This document shows positions 31,183 through 42,423 of a DNA stretch of 64,000 nucleotides, one piece after another. The notes beneath the pieces were generated by a model that was given only the letters and a program-made list of their open reading frames with translations, made no database searches and had not been told where the DNA came from. How positions within the stretch are numbered: position 1 is the first letter of the stretch; every line of letters begins with the position of its first letter. The stretch comes from Fragilaria radians (lineage: Eukaryota; Bacillariophyta; Fragilariophyceae; Fragilariales; Fragilariaceae). The stretch is from assembly GCA_900642245.1 (NCBI GenBank), contig CAAAJI010000012.1, forward strand, positions 328,333-392,332, written 5' to 3'. A program made the position numbers and the translations under genes.

Positions 31183-33794
31183 TTACTGATGGCCATTATT
31201 GTATTCTTTTAACCAATTCTGCAACAACACTTTCTTTTCTTCGTTTGAAATTTTTGTCATCGGAATCCGTCGAAACTTTTGTATCATTTGCAGCGAATGG
31301 CTGTCCTCAGCTGCTCTTTTGTTACTAAATTCAAACTTTTCGAGTTCTTTAGCCTTTTTCTTCGCCTCCACAATCACACACTTGGGAACATGGGCCATTT
31401 CAGCCACCTGAATTCCGAAGGATTCCAAACATGGACCAGGGTGAACTTCATAGAGAAATGTCAAGCCCTGGTCTCCTGATACAGCGGACAAATGACAGTT
31501 GCGAACAGACTTGTGTGTTTCTTGCAGGGCAGTTAGTTCATGAAAATGTGTTGCAAAGACTGTGCAGCACCCTATACGCTCAATTAAGTATTCCGAAATG
31601 GAAGATGCTAGGCCATAGCCATCCGACGTGGAAGTGCCTCTCCCAAGCTCGTCAATGATTATAAGCGATCGCTTTGTTGCTTTGGACAATATCGAAGATG
31701 CCTCCAACATCTCAGCCATAAATGTCGAAATACCACGGTTTTGTGCATCGCCTGCACCAACTCGTGCTAAGATATGATGTACGATATTGATTCTTGCGGA
31801 AGTACAAGGAACAAAAGATCCAATTTGAGCCATGGTGACAATAGATCCCACGGATCTAATGAATGTTGATTTTCCTCCCATATTTGGACCTGTGACCAAA
31901 CAGAAGGAAGATTCGCCAAATACGAGGGTGACATCGTTGGGGATGAAATCCACATTATCTTGAAGCTCTACACAAGGATGACGCGCTGCTTTTAGGACAA
32001 TACCTAAACCGTCTTCCTCTCCATCAGTCAACTCAGGTCTGCAGTATCCATGTGGTGAGTAGGCTGCAACATGGGCCAGACTAGCAAGGACGTCTAAATC
32101 AGCGACTAAAGAGCTCACGCGTTCAATGACTGGACAATACGTTGCAGCAATTTTGCAAGCATCGTCTACTATTTCCTTCTGATGAGTATCATAACTCGAG
32201 ACCAAATCTATTTTCTTCCTTGCAATTTGACGCAATTCTTTAGTACTAAAGTATGCGCCATTCTTCAGAATTTTGTGAACTTGAACTTCTTCTTTAAGAT
32301 CTGATTGTAAAGTTTTTACCGCATTCGTGTTTGGAAGACGAAATCGCCACTCATTATCTCCGGTCAACTCGAGTCTGATTTGTCCGTGCTCTCCTGTCAC
32401 TTGGCGCCAGAGGTCATTCATCGCCGAATGGCAATCAGATAATTCGTTTTCGATACCATCCAGCTCTTCCTTAAGTTCTTGTAGCTCTTCATTGAAAGAG
32501 GCTTTAACTAGATATTCTCTCGGTGCTGCATCTAGATCTAGTACAGCCTCAACCAATCCTACGGCTTTTTCCAATTCTTGTAACACATTTTCAATTCCTT
32601 CCTTTGATGCGTCCAAAATTCCCGGTACTTCCTCCCTACCAATGTCCTCCAGCGCTCCATAAAGTCTTGGGAGTTGCTGCGATGCGACAAGATATAGCTT
32701 GTACATGCTCAACAGAGCTTCACTTGCAGGACCTGCAAGTCCCTCTTTGTAAGTTCCAAGTTTCGCAGCGAGCTTGTCAAAATCCAATAAACCAGCCAAC
32801 CCTTCATTGCGCAATCTATCTCTCCCGATAGAATCTTCCACCAGTGCAGCAACTGCGTTCTGGCGACGTTGAAGTGCTGTCAAGCTCACAAGAGGTTGGC
32901 GCAACCATATTTGCAGCAGTCGTGAGCCCACCGGTGTCTTGCATTGGTTCAATATACCGAAGAGGGAGCTATTATGAGATTTCCCTCCCATTGTAGCCGC
33001 CAATCCAGCATGCGCAGTAGGCAAGAGGTGGATACAGTCGCTTGCTGTCCGGTCAAGTAGCAAGTGAGATGTAAATGTACCCTCTAAAAGCTCGAATGTC
33101 GACTCCGTTTGGTCTGTTCTGGCAGATAAACTTTGTGCATGCAAAGAGAAAGAATAGACTTTTCCTGCATAGCTCATCCATGACAGACCCACGGTATTGA
33201 AGGAAGGACGTCTCGCTCAAAATATGCTGTAACGATTCATCTAAATCTGTTCCTGTTGGAAGAATAGAATAAATCGATGTCAGCTCCTCCGCATCTTCCT
33301 CTAATATAGTCAAATCATTACGACTGGATATTGAGATTTCAATCTTTTCGAGTAAATTTTTTATTTGATCTGCTTTCTTGATAGTTGCAGCAGAGGAATC
33401 TGTTTTCGGGGGCTTTATGTACATACATTTAAAGAGAGAGAAAAAGAGAGCAAATTTAACAATTGTTTTGAAACTTGTGTCAGTAGAATGATGTTCACAT
33501 TTTTTGAATGCACTGAAACCTTACCTCAGCTCGTTCAGTGCAAGCCAAATGAACTACACGCAGTGGTGCCAGTCGAGTCAAAAGGGCGTCCAGGTGTGAT
33601 AGATTGCGTCGATCATCCCAAAATAACCAATATTCAAGTCGAAAACATGTCGGATCATCTGCACAGGTGCGTTTACGAGGAATCTGCGCTGAAACTGCTA
33701 TCTGTAATTGCTGTGGATTCTTGCTTGACCGTTGAACCACAATAGCGATGGAACTTGCAGATGAACTAGATGATGCCAGAGTGTTGGATGTCAT
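31183..33794 (-). CDS. MSH2: MSH2 mismatch-repair ATPase, short N-terminus, one frame break
   Basis: Exon 1 is 33525-33794 (MTSNTL... to TERAE), with a 112-nt intron (GTAAGG...AAAG). Exon 2 is 31183-33412. MSH2 is the shared subunit of MutS-alpha and -beta. Landmarks are LFGILNQCKTPVGSRLLQIW, CVELQDNVDFIPNDV, Walker A TGPNMGGKST, GAGDAQNRGISTFMAEMLE, Walker B IIIDELGRGTS and FATHFHELTAL, all MSH2-type. The protein begins at the connector domain (SIAIVV...); no MutS domain I (mismatch contact) is readable upstream. Exon 2 is not one frame: LDESLQHILSE is in one frame and NTVGLSWMSYAGKV in another, with the switch near 33,200-33,215. A one-base indel fits the family spacing best. A 70-nt intron (33119-33188, weak donor GTCTGT) is the alternative and gives 809 residues. 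Confidence 0.8.
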
Positions 33795-34545
33795 CGAAAA
33801 GGAAAAGAAATGTATGATACCTCTGAATATGAATCTAGGACGAACACGAAATTTGGAGCGCGCCAAAAATAAGGGGGTTGCAAATACTGGAAGGGTTTGG
33901 AAATCCGAAATCCCTAGCCCCCATTTTTTTACCCTGGTCGTAAGTCTATTGCTTGCTTTGGCTGTTTTCTTTTTCACGTTTTGGTCAATATTCAACCATC
34001 AAGCTGAAGACTTTAAGGCTGTCTAAGATTAATTCACCATCCTCTAAACATGAATGATGAACTATGCGTTAAGTCCCAGTGAGGATATTCAAGCAAACTT
34101 TGGCAACCATTCAAAAAGACAAAAAATCGTATTTGAACTGCCATAGATTTGGAAAGTAAAGAATGTTGATATAAAATACAGGGGATGACGATTTAAAACG
34201 ATGTAATAAACCATAACAATCCTAAAATATTGATCTGAAAAAGGGGACAAGGCTAGAGTAATTCTAAACTAGTTTTACTTGGACACATATTTAAGTTAAA
34301 TTTAGTCTTTATAAGCTACACTTTTAACAAAGTATGCAGCACCAAAAGAAAATATGAAATGGAGAAAATAGAAGATTTCAAACAAATTTCAGACATAAAT
34401 GTATGCAAGAAGGCTGTCTTATAAACGATCAATTCCTCAAGCCACAATAACGAAAGATATAAAGTGCCATTGTTACAAGTTGCCTGTGTGTAACTTCGAC
34501 AATAACATAAAGACAAGCAGTGTGAACTTTTCCCCACCAAGTACA
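33795..34545. other. Spacer upstream of MSH2
   Basis: About 750 bases. I searched the minus strand for a missing MSH2 domain I exon and found none; most of the stretch is AT-rich and stop-laden. The bases next to MSH2 are open in the MSH2 frame to 33,995, but that translation does not resemble domain I. Confidence 0.45.
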
Positions 34546-37500
34546 TCAAAAGACTTCCGCTTCTTCAGCACCCAAGTTCGCTCCCGAAATGCTCCCTTCC
34601 AATCCCTGTGCCTCTGTGTCTCGAAGAAAGCCTTCATATCCTTTTTTCTTCAAATATGGACGCAACACTCTCGCATTGACTGGATTCCACCAGCAATGAG
34701 TGCATCTGACAATGGTATCCAAATTTTCCGGATCACAATGAAGGGTGTGCTTTTTCCGGTTTTCACGTATTGTACTCCGTATTCGCTCCTTGAGCTCACC
34801 ATCGATGGTGTGCTCACTTGCGTACATGTGTGTGACTTTTGTTGCCCTGAGGCCACGAGTAAACTTTCTCCATGTACTTCGCTTCACGTTGTAAGTTTCT
34901 CCGATATTGAGGCACCATATCTTACAACTTGGTAGCTTCAAAACTCGTAACAAGTGAAGAATTTGTTCGTCCCGCATCCCTCTGTTAAAATTCTTTACAA
35001 TTTTCAGGTTAATAAGACGCGAAGAACAAATCAACATTATCTAGACTGGCTGCTTACCTGAATATAAAGTGCCTCACAATTGGTATTTTCCTCCAATGCA
35101 TCGAGTACAGCATCAAGAACTACTTGTGGAGTATCTGGATCATTGACATACTTTTTCATCTTTAAAACCACCATATCGCTATCATCACTACGGAGCTTAT
35201 CAAGAAGTGCCCTTAGACCAGGAGTCTGCAACGCATCCTTACAAGGTTGTCGAGAAGAACGCCGAACCCAATGAGACGATGGAACGGTCTCGAAGTCATC
35301 CCCTAGGATGGCTCGTATTTCAGAGGGCGTCAATATCCTTGATTCTTCCTTTTTACGCCTTTCTTCCTTCGCTTCCCACGAGGCGTTGTCGTCCGTTGCC
35401 GGTTTTAATGAGTCGCATACTAGTTCCTTCGGCTTACATAACTTCTGATGAATCGAATCGTTCCTCAATGGTAATTGTAATAGATTAGAAGTCTTTGATT
35501 TGTCGCATGCACTCATCTTTTCCTCAAAGCTGTCATTATTTGTTTCTAATGAACATGATTGTCGCAGCTTCTGTAACGCAGGTGGGGTAACACCAAACAT
35601 TTTTTCGGCCCATGTGAGAATTTCTTCTTCATCGGTATCCGAGTCTGAGCCTGAAACAGAGTCACTAGCAAACGGTGCTTGTGTTCTTCTACCTATTTTT
35701 TTCTCACATTTACTTTTCTTACCCCTCCGACTGTATTTCAATTGTGTACTTTTTGCTTCGGTATTCACAGGTGAAGTTATACCTGGACCTTGTTTTGCTT
35801 TTATTGCAAGCCTAGGAAGCGCCGGATCTTGATGTTTGCTTATGGACAGGCCACTTTGAATCGAGCCAAAAGAAGACTCTGTCGCATAAGGTCCATCATC
35901 GGACACAACAGATGGACTAAATTGGTTGCCCATTGAATTGTCATCGAGAATTTTCGTACAGAGTATCGGATTGGTTATCACCTTATTGTCATTCTTCACT
36001 TCATGAGCATGAACCTTGTTCTTTGACTTTTGTTCATCTACTGCACAGCGAATTGTCTTATTTTGTTCATCTGACTTGCCTGCTACGAGCTTGATATTAC
36101 AACTGCTTTCTCTCGGTGAATCTCTAGGAGAAGGAATGCTTTTGATAGAAATGTTACATTTCTTTGCTTTTTTTGGCTTACTAATCCATTTGCTAATCTT
36201 TTCATCAACCAGGCATGGAGTTATCGAATTCCACGATCTTTTTCCAATTACGTTTTCTGAACCTTCTGTGCCTTTACGACCAGAGGAATCACATTTATCT
36301 TCCTGAGCATTGAGTACCACTGTCCCTTTTTCAAATGTGTTATGATTTGATGGCATGTTGGCTAACGAAGGCACTTTGTTCAAGTGAATGAGTGCCTTAC
36401 TTGGAGAAGTGCCTTTTTCCATAGTTGGTTCCAAGGAAATCCCTTTACTTTCTTGAGCATTGAATGCTATTGTCCCTTTTTGAAATTTGTGATGATTTGA
36501 TGTCATGTTGTCTATCGATGGCATTTTGTTCGAGTGAATGTTTACTGTACTCCGAGATGTGATTTTTTCCATAATTGGTTCCAAGGAAACCCCTGAACTT
36601 TCCTGAGAATCCGATACCATTGACGACAATTTTTCAAACTGATTATGTCGTGATGACATCTCGGCTATCGATAGCGATTTGTTCGTGTGAATGAGCGCCT
36701 CACTTGGAGACTTGTCATTTTCCATAATTGGTTCCGAGGAAAAACCTTTAAGTTCTTGAGCATTGAATACCATTGACGGCAATTTTTCGAATTTACTATG
36801 ACCTGATTTCAAGTTGGCTTGCGATGGTTTTACGCTAAAGCGATCTAGCTTCTTATCCGGAAATGTGTCTTTTTCCATAACTTGTTCAAGACAAGAATTG
36901 GGAAGTCGAATCAATGATGACGGATTGGTTTGCTCGATTCCTTTTTTTTCGAATTTTTGCTTGTTGGCGCCTATCGAACCTTCACAGCTACTAGAAGAAT
37001 AGAGCTTGTGGCTGTGTGAAGGTTCTCCAAGTAACTTTAATGTCGTTCGCGATGTATCATTGGTCTTTGGAAAATAATCTATCGATCTTGTTTTATGAGA
37101 TACAAAACCCTTATGTTCCAGAGTTCCATCCCCAGCAAAACTCAATATAGTATTTATTTCCTTACCCCTTTCTTTTTCTTCTAGGATGGCATCTGTTCTG
37201 CATTGAATACCATTCGAATATGAGGGGCTAACCTTACGAGGCATGCAGATTCTCTCAGATGGAATATCGTGATCCACAACAGCACGAGGCCTCCAACGCT
37301 TTTCAAACGAATTAGTACGAGAGGTAGATGCTAGATCGTCGTGACGTTGACTCCTGAAATGTCGCGGGTGCCCTTCAGATTGGTCTCGTTCTGAGTCTTT
37401 CCTAGAAAAATAACTCTGTTGTGTGTATTGATGTGAAGGTTGACATGATTGAGACCCTGAGCAAAAGGATGGATAACCTTGTGCGACTTTAAAAGGAGGA

Positions 37501-37826
37501 TGATACGATTCGTATGTCTGGGAAGATGATGATTTATATTGCGAATCCGTTATCCGTGAACCATTTCTCGGACGTGAATTATACCTGTGCGATGATCGGG
37601 GGTTATCAAATTGATTGCAATTATTCGGAGCATGGTAAGGACGCGCATGTTGACGCGGAGGAGGAGGAGGAGGAGAAAAATAAAGCCGATGTTTCCATTC
37701 GTTGTGCTCGTGAGCGACGTTTCCCCGAGGCGAACTTGATCGTTTCCAAGCTTGTGGGATGTTTCGGTCCAAAAGTGACTCATTAGCGATTTCTCCCTCT
37801 TCCATGGGGAAAATATGATCCGACAT
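34546..37826 (-). CDS. Large repeat-containing protein with LRR-like C-terminal domain
   Basis: Two exons, 35058-37826 and 34546-34992, with a 65-nt intron (CAG|GTAAGC...GTAAAG, with a branch-like TTATTAAC), giving 1,071 residues. The first 300 residues are Ser-, Arg- and His-rich with many RxS and SxRH motifs. Residues about 305-505 hold about four copies of a 50-residue repeat (core QESxGxSLEPxMEK...LIHxNKxxSxxxMxSxHxxFEK). An acidic stretch (SDSVSGSDSDTDEEE) follows near 710. The C-terminus is the conserved part: LLDKLRSDDSDMVVLKMKKY, NCEALYIQ|NFNRGMRDEQIL, NIGETY, THMYASEHTI, RENRKKH and CWWNP. I believe this layout recurs in stramenopile LRR-like proteins but have no function for it. The disordered basic and acidic N-terminus suggests a nuclear protein. 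Confidence 0.7.
36315..36914 (-). repeat. Tandem 150-bp coding repeats (50 aa x about 4)
   Basis: Within exon 1 of the preceding gene, three clear units of 50-51 codons (36,315-36,764) and one more diverged unit (36,765-36,914) run head to tail. Each unit has a QE(L/S)xGxS start, EP(I/T)ME(K/N), an (L/N)IH(T/S/L)NK block and an (F)(E/Q)K end. Copies differ at many positions but remain in frame, indicating old duplications kept under selection for the reading frame. Confidence 0.7.
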
Positions 37827-40497
37827 CGATTGCTGAAAGTCAGTAAATTAAATTGAAAGCAATATTGCAGAGATCGTCGTTGGATGATGTGAATTGTCAA
37901 GAAATTTCCTGTCTTGCCTAATCTACAGTGTGGAATAGGCGCAGAATATGGTAGATATCCCATCGAAAAACAGTAAGAGTTTTAGGGCTAATCTACCAAG
38001 CTAAAAATATAGTCAGGTGGTTTGTTCTTTGTTCTTGACTGTAGGAAGTTAAATGCTATTTAATTTTTCAATTGGAATACTAAGTTAGTACCGATGACGA
38101 TTTTTTTTATTCGGACGATACGAATGCGAATCTACATGCGACGATAATCCGAACGCTTTTTCTCACTCTCTAGCTAACCCTAACCTCTCAGGTTTTAAAA
38201 AGATGCATCTCAACGCCACCACGTCAACTTGATTATTTTATGGCAAAATGCAAATATTGGCCCTCTTTAAAGATTTGAAACGGCACCATCTTAAGCTGTC
38301 AAAGAGTTTAATTTTCCTTAACATGAGCAAAACGTAAACTTAAACTTGCAAAGAGAAACATTGACTTTCGGTTTGTTGCTCTAAGGAAAGGACTATCAAC
38401 TGCTATTATGATTATTATCCATTCGTTTTCACTCACATTCTTTGTATATTACTGTTTAAGGAAATACTTCATAGTTTTTGACTCTTTGTCCTTTAAACAA
38501 TGATTGGATACATAAATGACTACTAAGTCACCATGCATCAAGATCATCATTAGCGTTTGCTCAGACTCAATAAACAAAATTATCAGCCAAAACAATAAAT
38601 GCTTCATTTTTGGCCCTTCAAATGGATACCTTACATTCGTATTTCCAAGTTCGTTAATTTTGAAGGGTGAAGGTCGCTCACAATAGATCTGCTCTCGTAT
38701 CCTTGAGTTTACTTTTCGAATTCAATCAATATTGGCATGTAAATATTTATAACTTATAAACTCAAAACTGTTATACATAAAGGAGTAGCGATTTGCCAAA
38801 ATCATTATGCGCCTGTTTTATTCACTTATCTCCCATAAATCTACTTTCCCTGAATTAAATTACAAACTTGATCTTACTGGTCAGGATTAAATGTTGATTA
38901 TTCCACCTAAATTGATTCCTTATATTCCCTTCTACCCCAGACACACGAGCTTGATTGATTCTTGATTCTTCCATATGTATATTGGCTTAAGGCAAATAGT
39001 TTTTGTAACAAAATCAGCGAGCGTAATGTACCTTTAGATAACGTTGCAAACATTGAAATACCAGTCATTTATTCCACAAACTATTGAATGAACTTGCTCA
39101 ACAGTCTTAACTACTTTATGCTGAGCATAAACAATGTGAAATTTTGATCTAATCTAGAGAATTTCTATTATTGGACATTGTGTTCAACGGTTGTAGCAGT
39201 TTGAGCGAAACATGATTTTCAAATAATGCTGAGTCATTGCAACCATGCCAAAAATTGCTATGTTGGTCGTGGAAACTGTTACACTTTCTCTTGCTTTACG
39301 AGCAATATATAGTTATCACTATATTCGTCTGATGAAATATTATTCATTCGATTATGTAAGGAGGATGAAATTGAAAGTTAAATCACTAAAGGATATTGAC
39401 CGAGAAGAGATGTGTAAGCACATAGTATAACTTTTTTTCTGTAGTAAATTGCACTAATAGCAATCTCCATTACCTGTACAGATATTCATCTCATGACCTC
39501 AGATTTGTAAGAAAAGGATTATTTCAGCTTCTTCATTCTGGAAAAACCCTAACGCCTTTCCTTCAAGATTTACCCTCCTTTAAAATTCTCGTACCAAGTG
39601 GTTACTGGCTTATTCTCTCTATTGTCCATTTCCCTCTGACCTCTGATATATTCTTATTTACTTGATAACATATTTGCCAACCAATTTTCTTGTTACATGG
39701 TTTCCCAAAAATAAGTCTGTGCTGATCTTTGTCTTTGACTTCCGAATACACTGTAATAAAGTATTACTTCTATTTGAGTTTTTATATCCTTTATCCATGC
39801 TATGCTTAAAATCAGCTTTCTTTCAGCAAACCACCAATAGCCACTTATATTTCGCTCTATCTACTTATTCTATTCCCTAGCATGTTCACCCATGAACCAT
39901 TCTGGCTCTGAGTGAAGAAAACTTAATACCATGCAATCTATGAAAGAAATCTCCTAATTGTTCATATTTGCTAATCCCCAAATGGATGACATCCTCTATT
40001 TAGGTAAGCTATCTCGATAGCAATCATGATAAGGCATTCCTTTTTGATTTGAAGGCTCCTTGGAGGCATCTAAAGTTAATTCTTTCTGGTGGACAACTTT
40101 ACTGTGCATTGTATTTCACTCTTACTATCTATTTCCAATAATACCAATTATTTTCAAGGCTTGCTTGAGAAACTTTGAAAATCATCTCCCCTCTCCAAGT
40201 GAAGGAGGTAACAAATCTGTTCCCTTTCCCAGTAATATTAGTGCCTCCAGTTTTTCAAGATTAATTCCTTTGTTTTTTCTAATATAACGTTCTTTCAAGT
40301 ATTTTAATTTTCTCTGATCTCTAACTACAATTTCGATACGAACCAACAAGACTTTTCATTTTAATACCTGTAAACTCAAAACGTTAAAGGGAAAAGTTCC
40401 AGATTCCTTCTTAGGGATGGTGTCATTGAGCTCGAGAAGGATTCCACGTGAAAGAGATAGTCCCACAATTTATTGTGAAATCTAATTCTACATTTAG
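37827..40497. other. Gene-poor spacer, 2.7 kb
   Basis: AT-rich sequence with no supported gene. Near 39,050-38,900 the minus strand reads YITLADFVTK, vaguely like the copia RNase H end (LADxFTK), but this is too short to call. The left end is the promoter side of the 1,071-residue gene. Confidence 0.4.
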
Positions 40498-41208
40498 ATG
40501 GGTATGTGTCGGAATTCAGTGATTGGGATGTACATACTTCTCGCATCGTATGCATCGACTTTGATATCGGCGTTGCATTTCGAAACTCCCAAAGTGACGC
40601 GACGTAATTTCCTGTCACAGGCCGGATTATGGAGTGGTGTCACATTGTCGTTGTTAGATTCTCCTGCATCCTTGGCAGAGAAGATGGATAGTACCGACAT
40701 CTCCTCGGATGGCGTGACTGTTTTCAAGCTTAAATCAGGCCTTCAATTTATAGACCTAGTTGAGGGAGCGGGTAGTTCACCTAGATATGGTCAGTTTTGT
40801 AGCATAAAGTATACCGCATATCTGAAGTTGCCCAAAGATGGCATTTTGCAAAAATTTGATTCAGCTGAATTTCTTCACAAGCATGGGAATGGACGTATAA
40901 TTTCTGGTCTTGATGAGGGATTACATACCATGAAGGTTGGCAGTCAACGTCGCATTATCATCCCCCCCAAATTAGGCTTCGTCGATGATGCCTTGGGACC
41001 CGTGCCGCAATCACCTTTTGATCGGCGAAAATTGAATAATTTATTGAAACAAATGGTTGAACAACGAGGTGGACAATTAATTTACGACGTAGAGCTTGTA
41101 CGGGTATTAGATGATGAAGCTGATCAAGGCTATTACGATGATATGAGTTTGACAGAGGAACAATTCAATTCTCTGAGGGATAACATACAAAACAAAGCCA
41201 TCATATAA
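40498..41208 (+). CDS. FKBP-type isomerase, thylakoid lumen, probably degenerate active site
   Basis: Single exon of 236 residues. The N-terminus has two targeting signals in series: a signal peptide (residues 8-25, ending LISALHF) and a twin-arginine signal TRRNFLSQAGLWSG with a hydrophobic run ending SPASLAEK. Together these route a protein through the envelope membranes of a secondary plastid and into the thylakoid lumen by the Tat path. The FKBP domain covers about residues 75-205. FKBPs isomerise X-Pro bonds and aid assembly of photosynthetic complexes. Oddity: the active-site Trp of the I-x-G-W motif is Leu here (IISGLDEGL), so catalysis may be weak. It converges on the HIR gene with 148 bases between the stop codons. 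Confidence 0.85.
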   Translation: MGMCRNSVIGMYILLASYASTLISALHFETPKVTRRNFLSQAGLWSGVTLSLLDSPASLAEKMDSTDISSDGVTVFKLKSGLQFIDLVEGAGSSPRYGQFCSIKYTAYLKLPKDGILQKFDSAEFLHKHGNGRIISGLDEGLHTMKVGSQRRIIIPPKLGFVDDALGPVPQSPFDRRKLNNLLKQMVEQRGGQLIYDVELVRVLDDEADQGYYDDMSLTEEQFNSLRDNIQNKAII

Positions 41209-41356
41209 ATAAATAGTCGGAATACGAATATCCTTAATAATATATGCCTTATGTCATGGATATAGTTGAAACGTTTGTGATGAAATTTTCTTGTTCGTCA
41301 CATATACATGTAAAGTTTGTGTACCTCCTTCTGCGCTTCTCCTAATTTGATAAAAC

Positions 41357-42423
41357 TTACATTCCTTTGCCCATATTAACATTCCCAAACGAGTTTCGAA
41401 CTTGACTCTGCAAATTCGCAACTGTATGGGGATCATGCTCTAGGATTAGAGAATTGGCTCCAACAACGGCTAGTGTGTCAAAGTATTGAGAAAGCAGTCT
41501 ATAAAGAGAGAGTAAAAGTTCGATTGTGAGACTTGCTGATGATTGAGAGAAAATATTACACATTTCAAGGCAATGAACGTACAGAATATCCATCACATCC
41601 TTGGGAGTTGATCCATGAACTTCATTGGAAAATTCCGCGACGGATTCCTGCAATCCATGAACAATGGCTTTACGCTGACGAGCAACACCGAGACCACTCA
41701 AATAACGAGCCTCAGCCTCAGCTTCAGCCGCCTTTACTTGTTTGACCTTGTCAGCTTCGGCCTTATGACTTGCCGCTTCTTTGAGACGACGAGAAGCATT
41801 GATCTCATTCATACTAGCCTTAACCTTGGAATCAGGAGAGAGATCAGTCACAAGTGTCGTCAAGATTTCATACCCATAGTCCTTTATGAAAAAGAAATGT
41901 CAGAGAAAGCGTGACATAATTGGGACAAACAGAACCAGTATTCCCTGGCAAACACTGAGTCGTGCTTCTCATGGAATGAATCCATGAAATATCGTTGAAA
42001 CAAATAACAACTTACATTCATGACATCCTTGAGTTGTTCTAGCGTCGCAGAGGCAATTTCTGCCTTGGAGGCAAAAGCCTCATCAAGTTCCATCTTGGGC
42101 ACGGTGGAACGAATCACATCAAACACGTATGCCTGGATCTGTCCTTTCGGGTCAGAAAGGCGATAAAATGCATCGTAGGCTTTCTCTACAAGGACACGAA
42201 ATTGAACCGCAACAGCAACTTGAACAAATACATTATCCTTGGTCTTCGTCTCACATACAACATCAAGCTGTTGGATGCGAAGTGATAACCTGCCAGCGAT
42301 CTGAGAAATAGGCCAGAGAGTAATGTTCAGGCCAGGTTTGAGCAAATTCTTGAATTGTCCAAGATCCTCCAAGACGGCGACTTCTTGAGTATGAACGCAT
42401 TGAAGGCAAAAACAACCAGACAT
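41357..42423 (-). CDS. HIR-type SPFH/band-7 (prohibitin-like) protein
   Basis: Three exons: 42016-42423, 41583-41881 and 41357-41498, with introns of 134 nt (GTAAGT...AAAG) and 84 nt (GTACGT...ATAG), giving 282 residues, the plant HIR length. Hypersensitive-induced reaction proteins are SPFH scaffold proteins on the inner face of the plasma membrane. The motifs IQQLDVVCETKTKDNVFV, QIQAYVFDVIR, YGYEILTTLVTDL, ARYLSGLGVARQRKAIV and DVMDI|LLLSQYFDTL match closely. The start MSGCFCLQC is rich in Cys and may be palmitoylated, which would replace the myristoylated start of plant HIRs. Oddity: the 84-nt intron is a multiple of three without stops, so retention would add 28 residues. I removed it because it interrupts DVMD...QYFDTL and has strong splice signals. 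Confidence 0.88.

Noticed and set aside
33119..33188. A 70-nt intron as the explanation for the MSH2 frame change
   Set aside because: It would remove conserved-looking helix text and uses the weak donor GTCTGT, so I preferred a one-base indel; not excluded.
33748..34026. 92-codon plus frame near the MSH2 start
   Set aside because: Overlaps the MSH2 first exon in antisense. The MSH2 translation matches family text, and this one does not.
34399..34935. 178-codon plus frame
   Set aside because: Antisense to the second exon of the 1,071-residue gene, whose minus-strand protein continues smoothly from exon 1. The plus translation has no family features.
38900..39060. Minus text YITLADFVTK resembling the copia RNase H end
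   Set aside because: Too short and interrupted to distinguish from chance.
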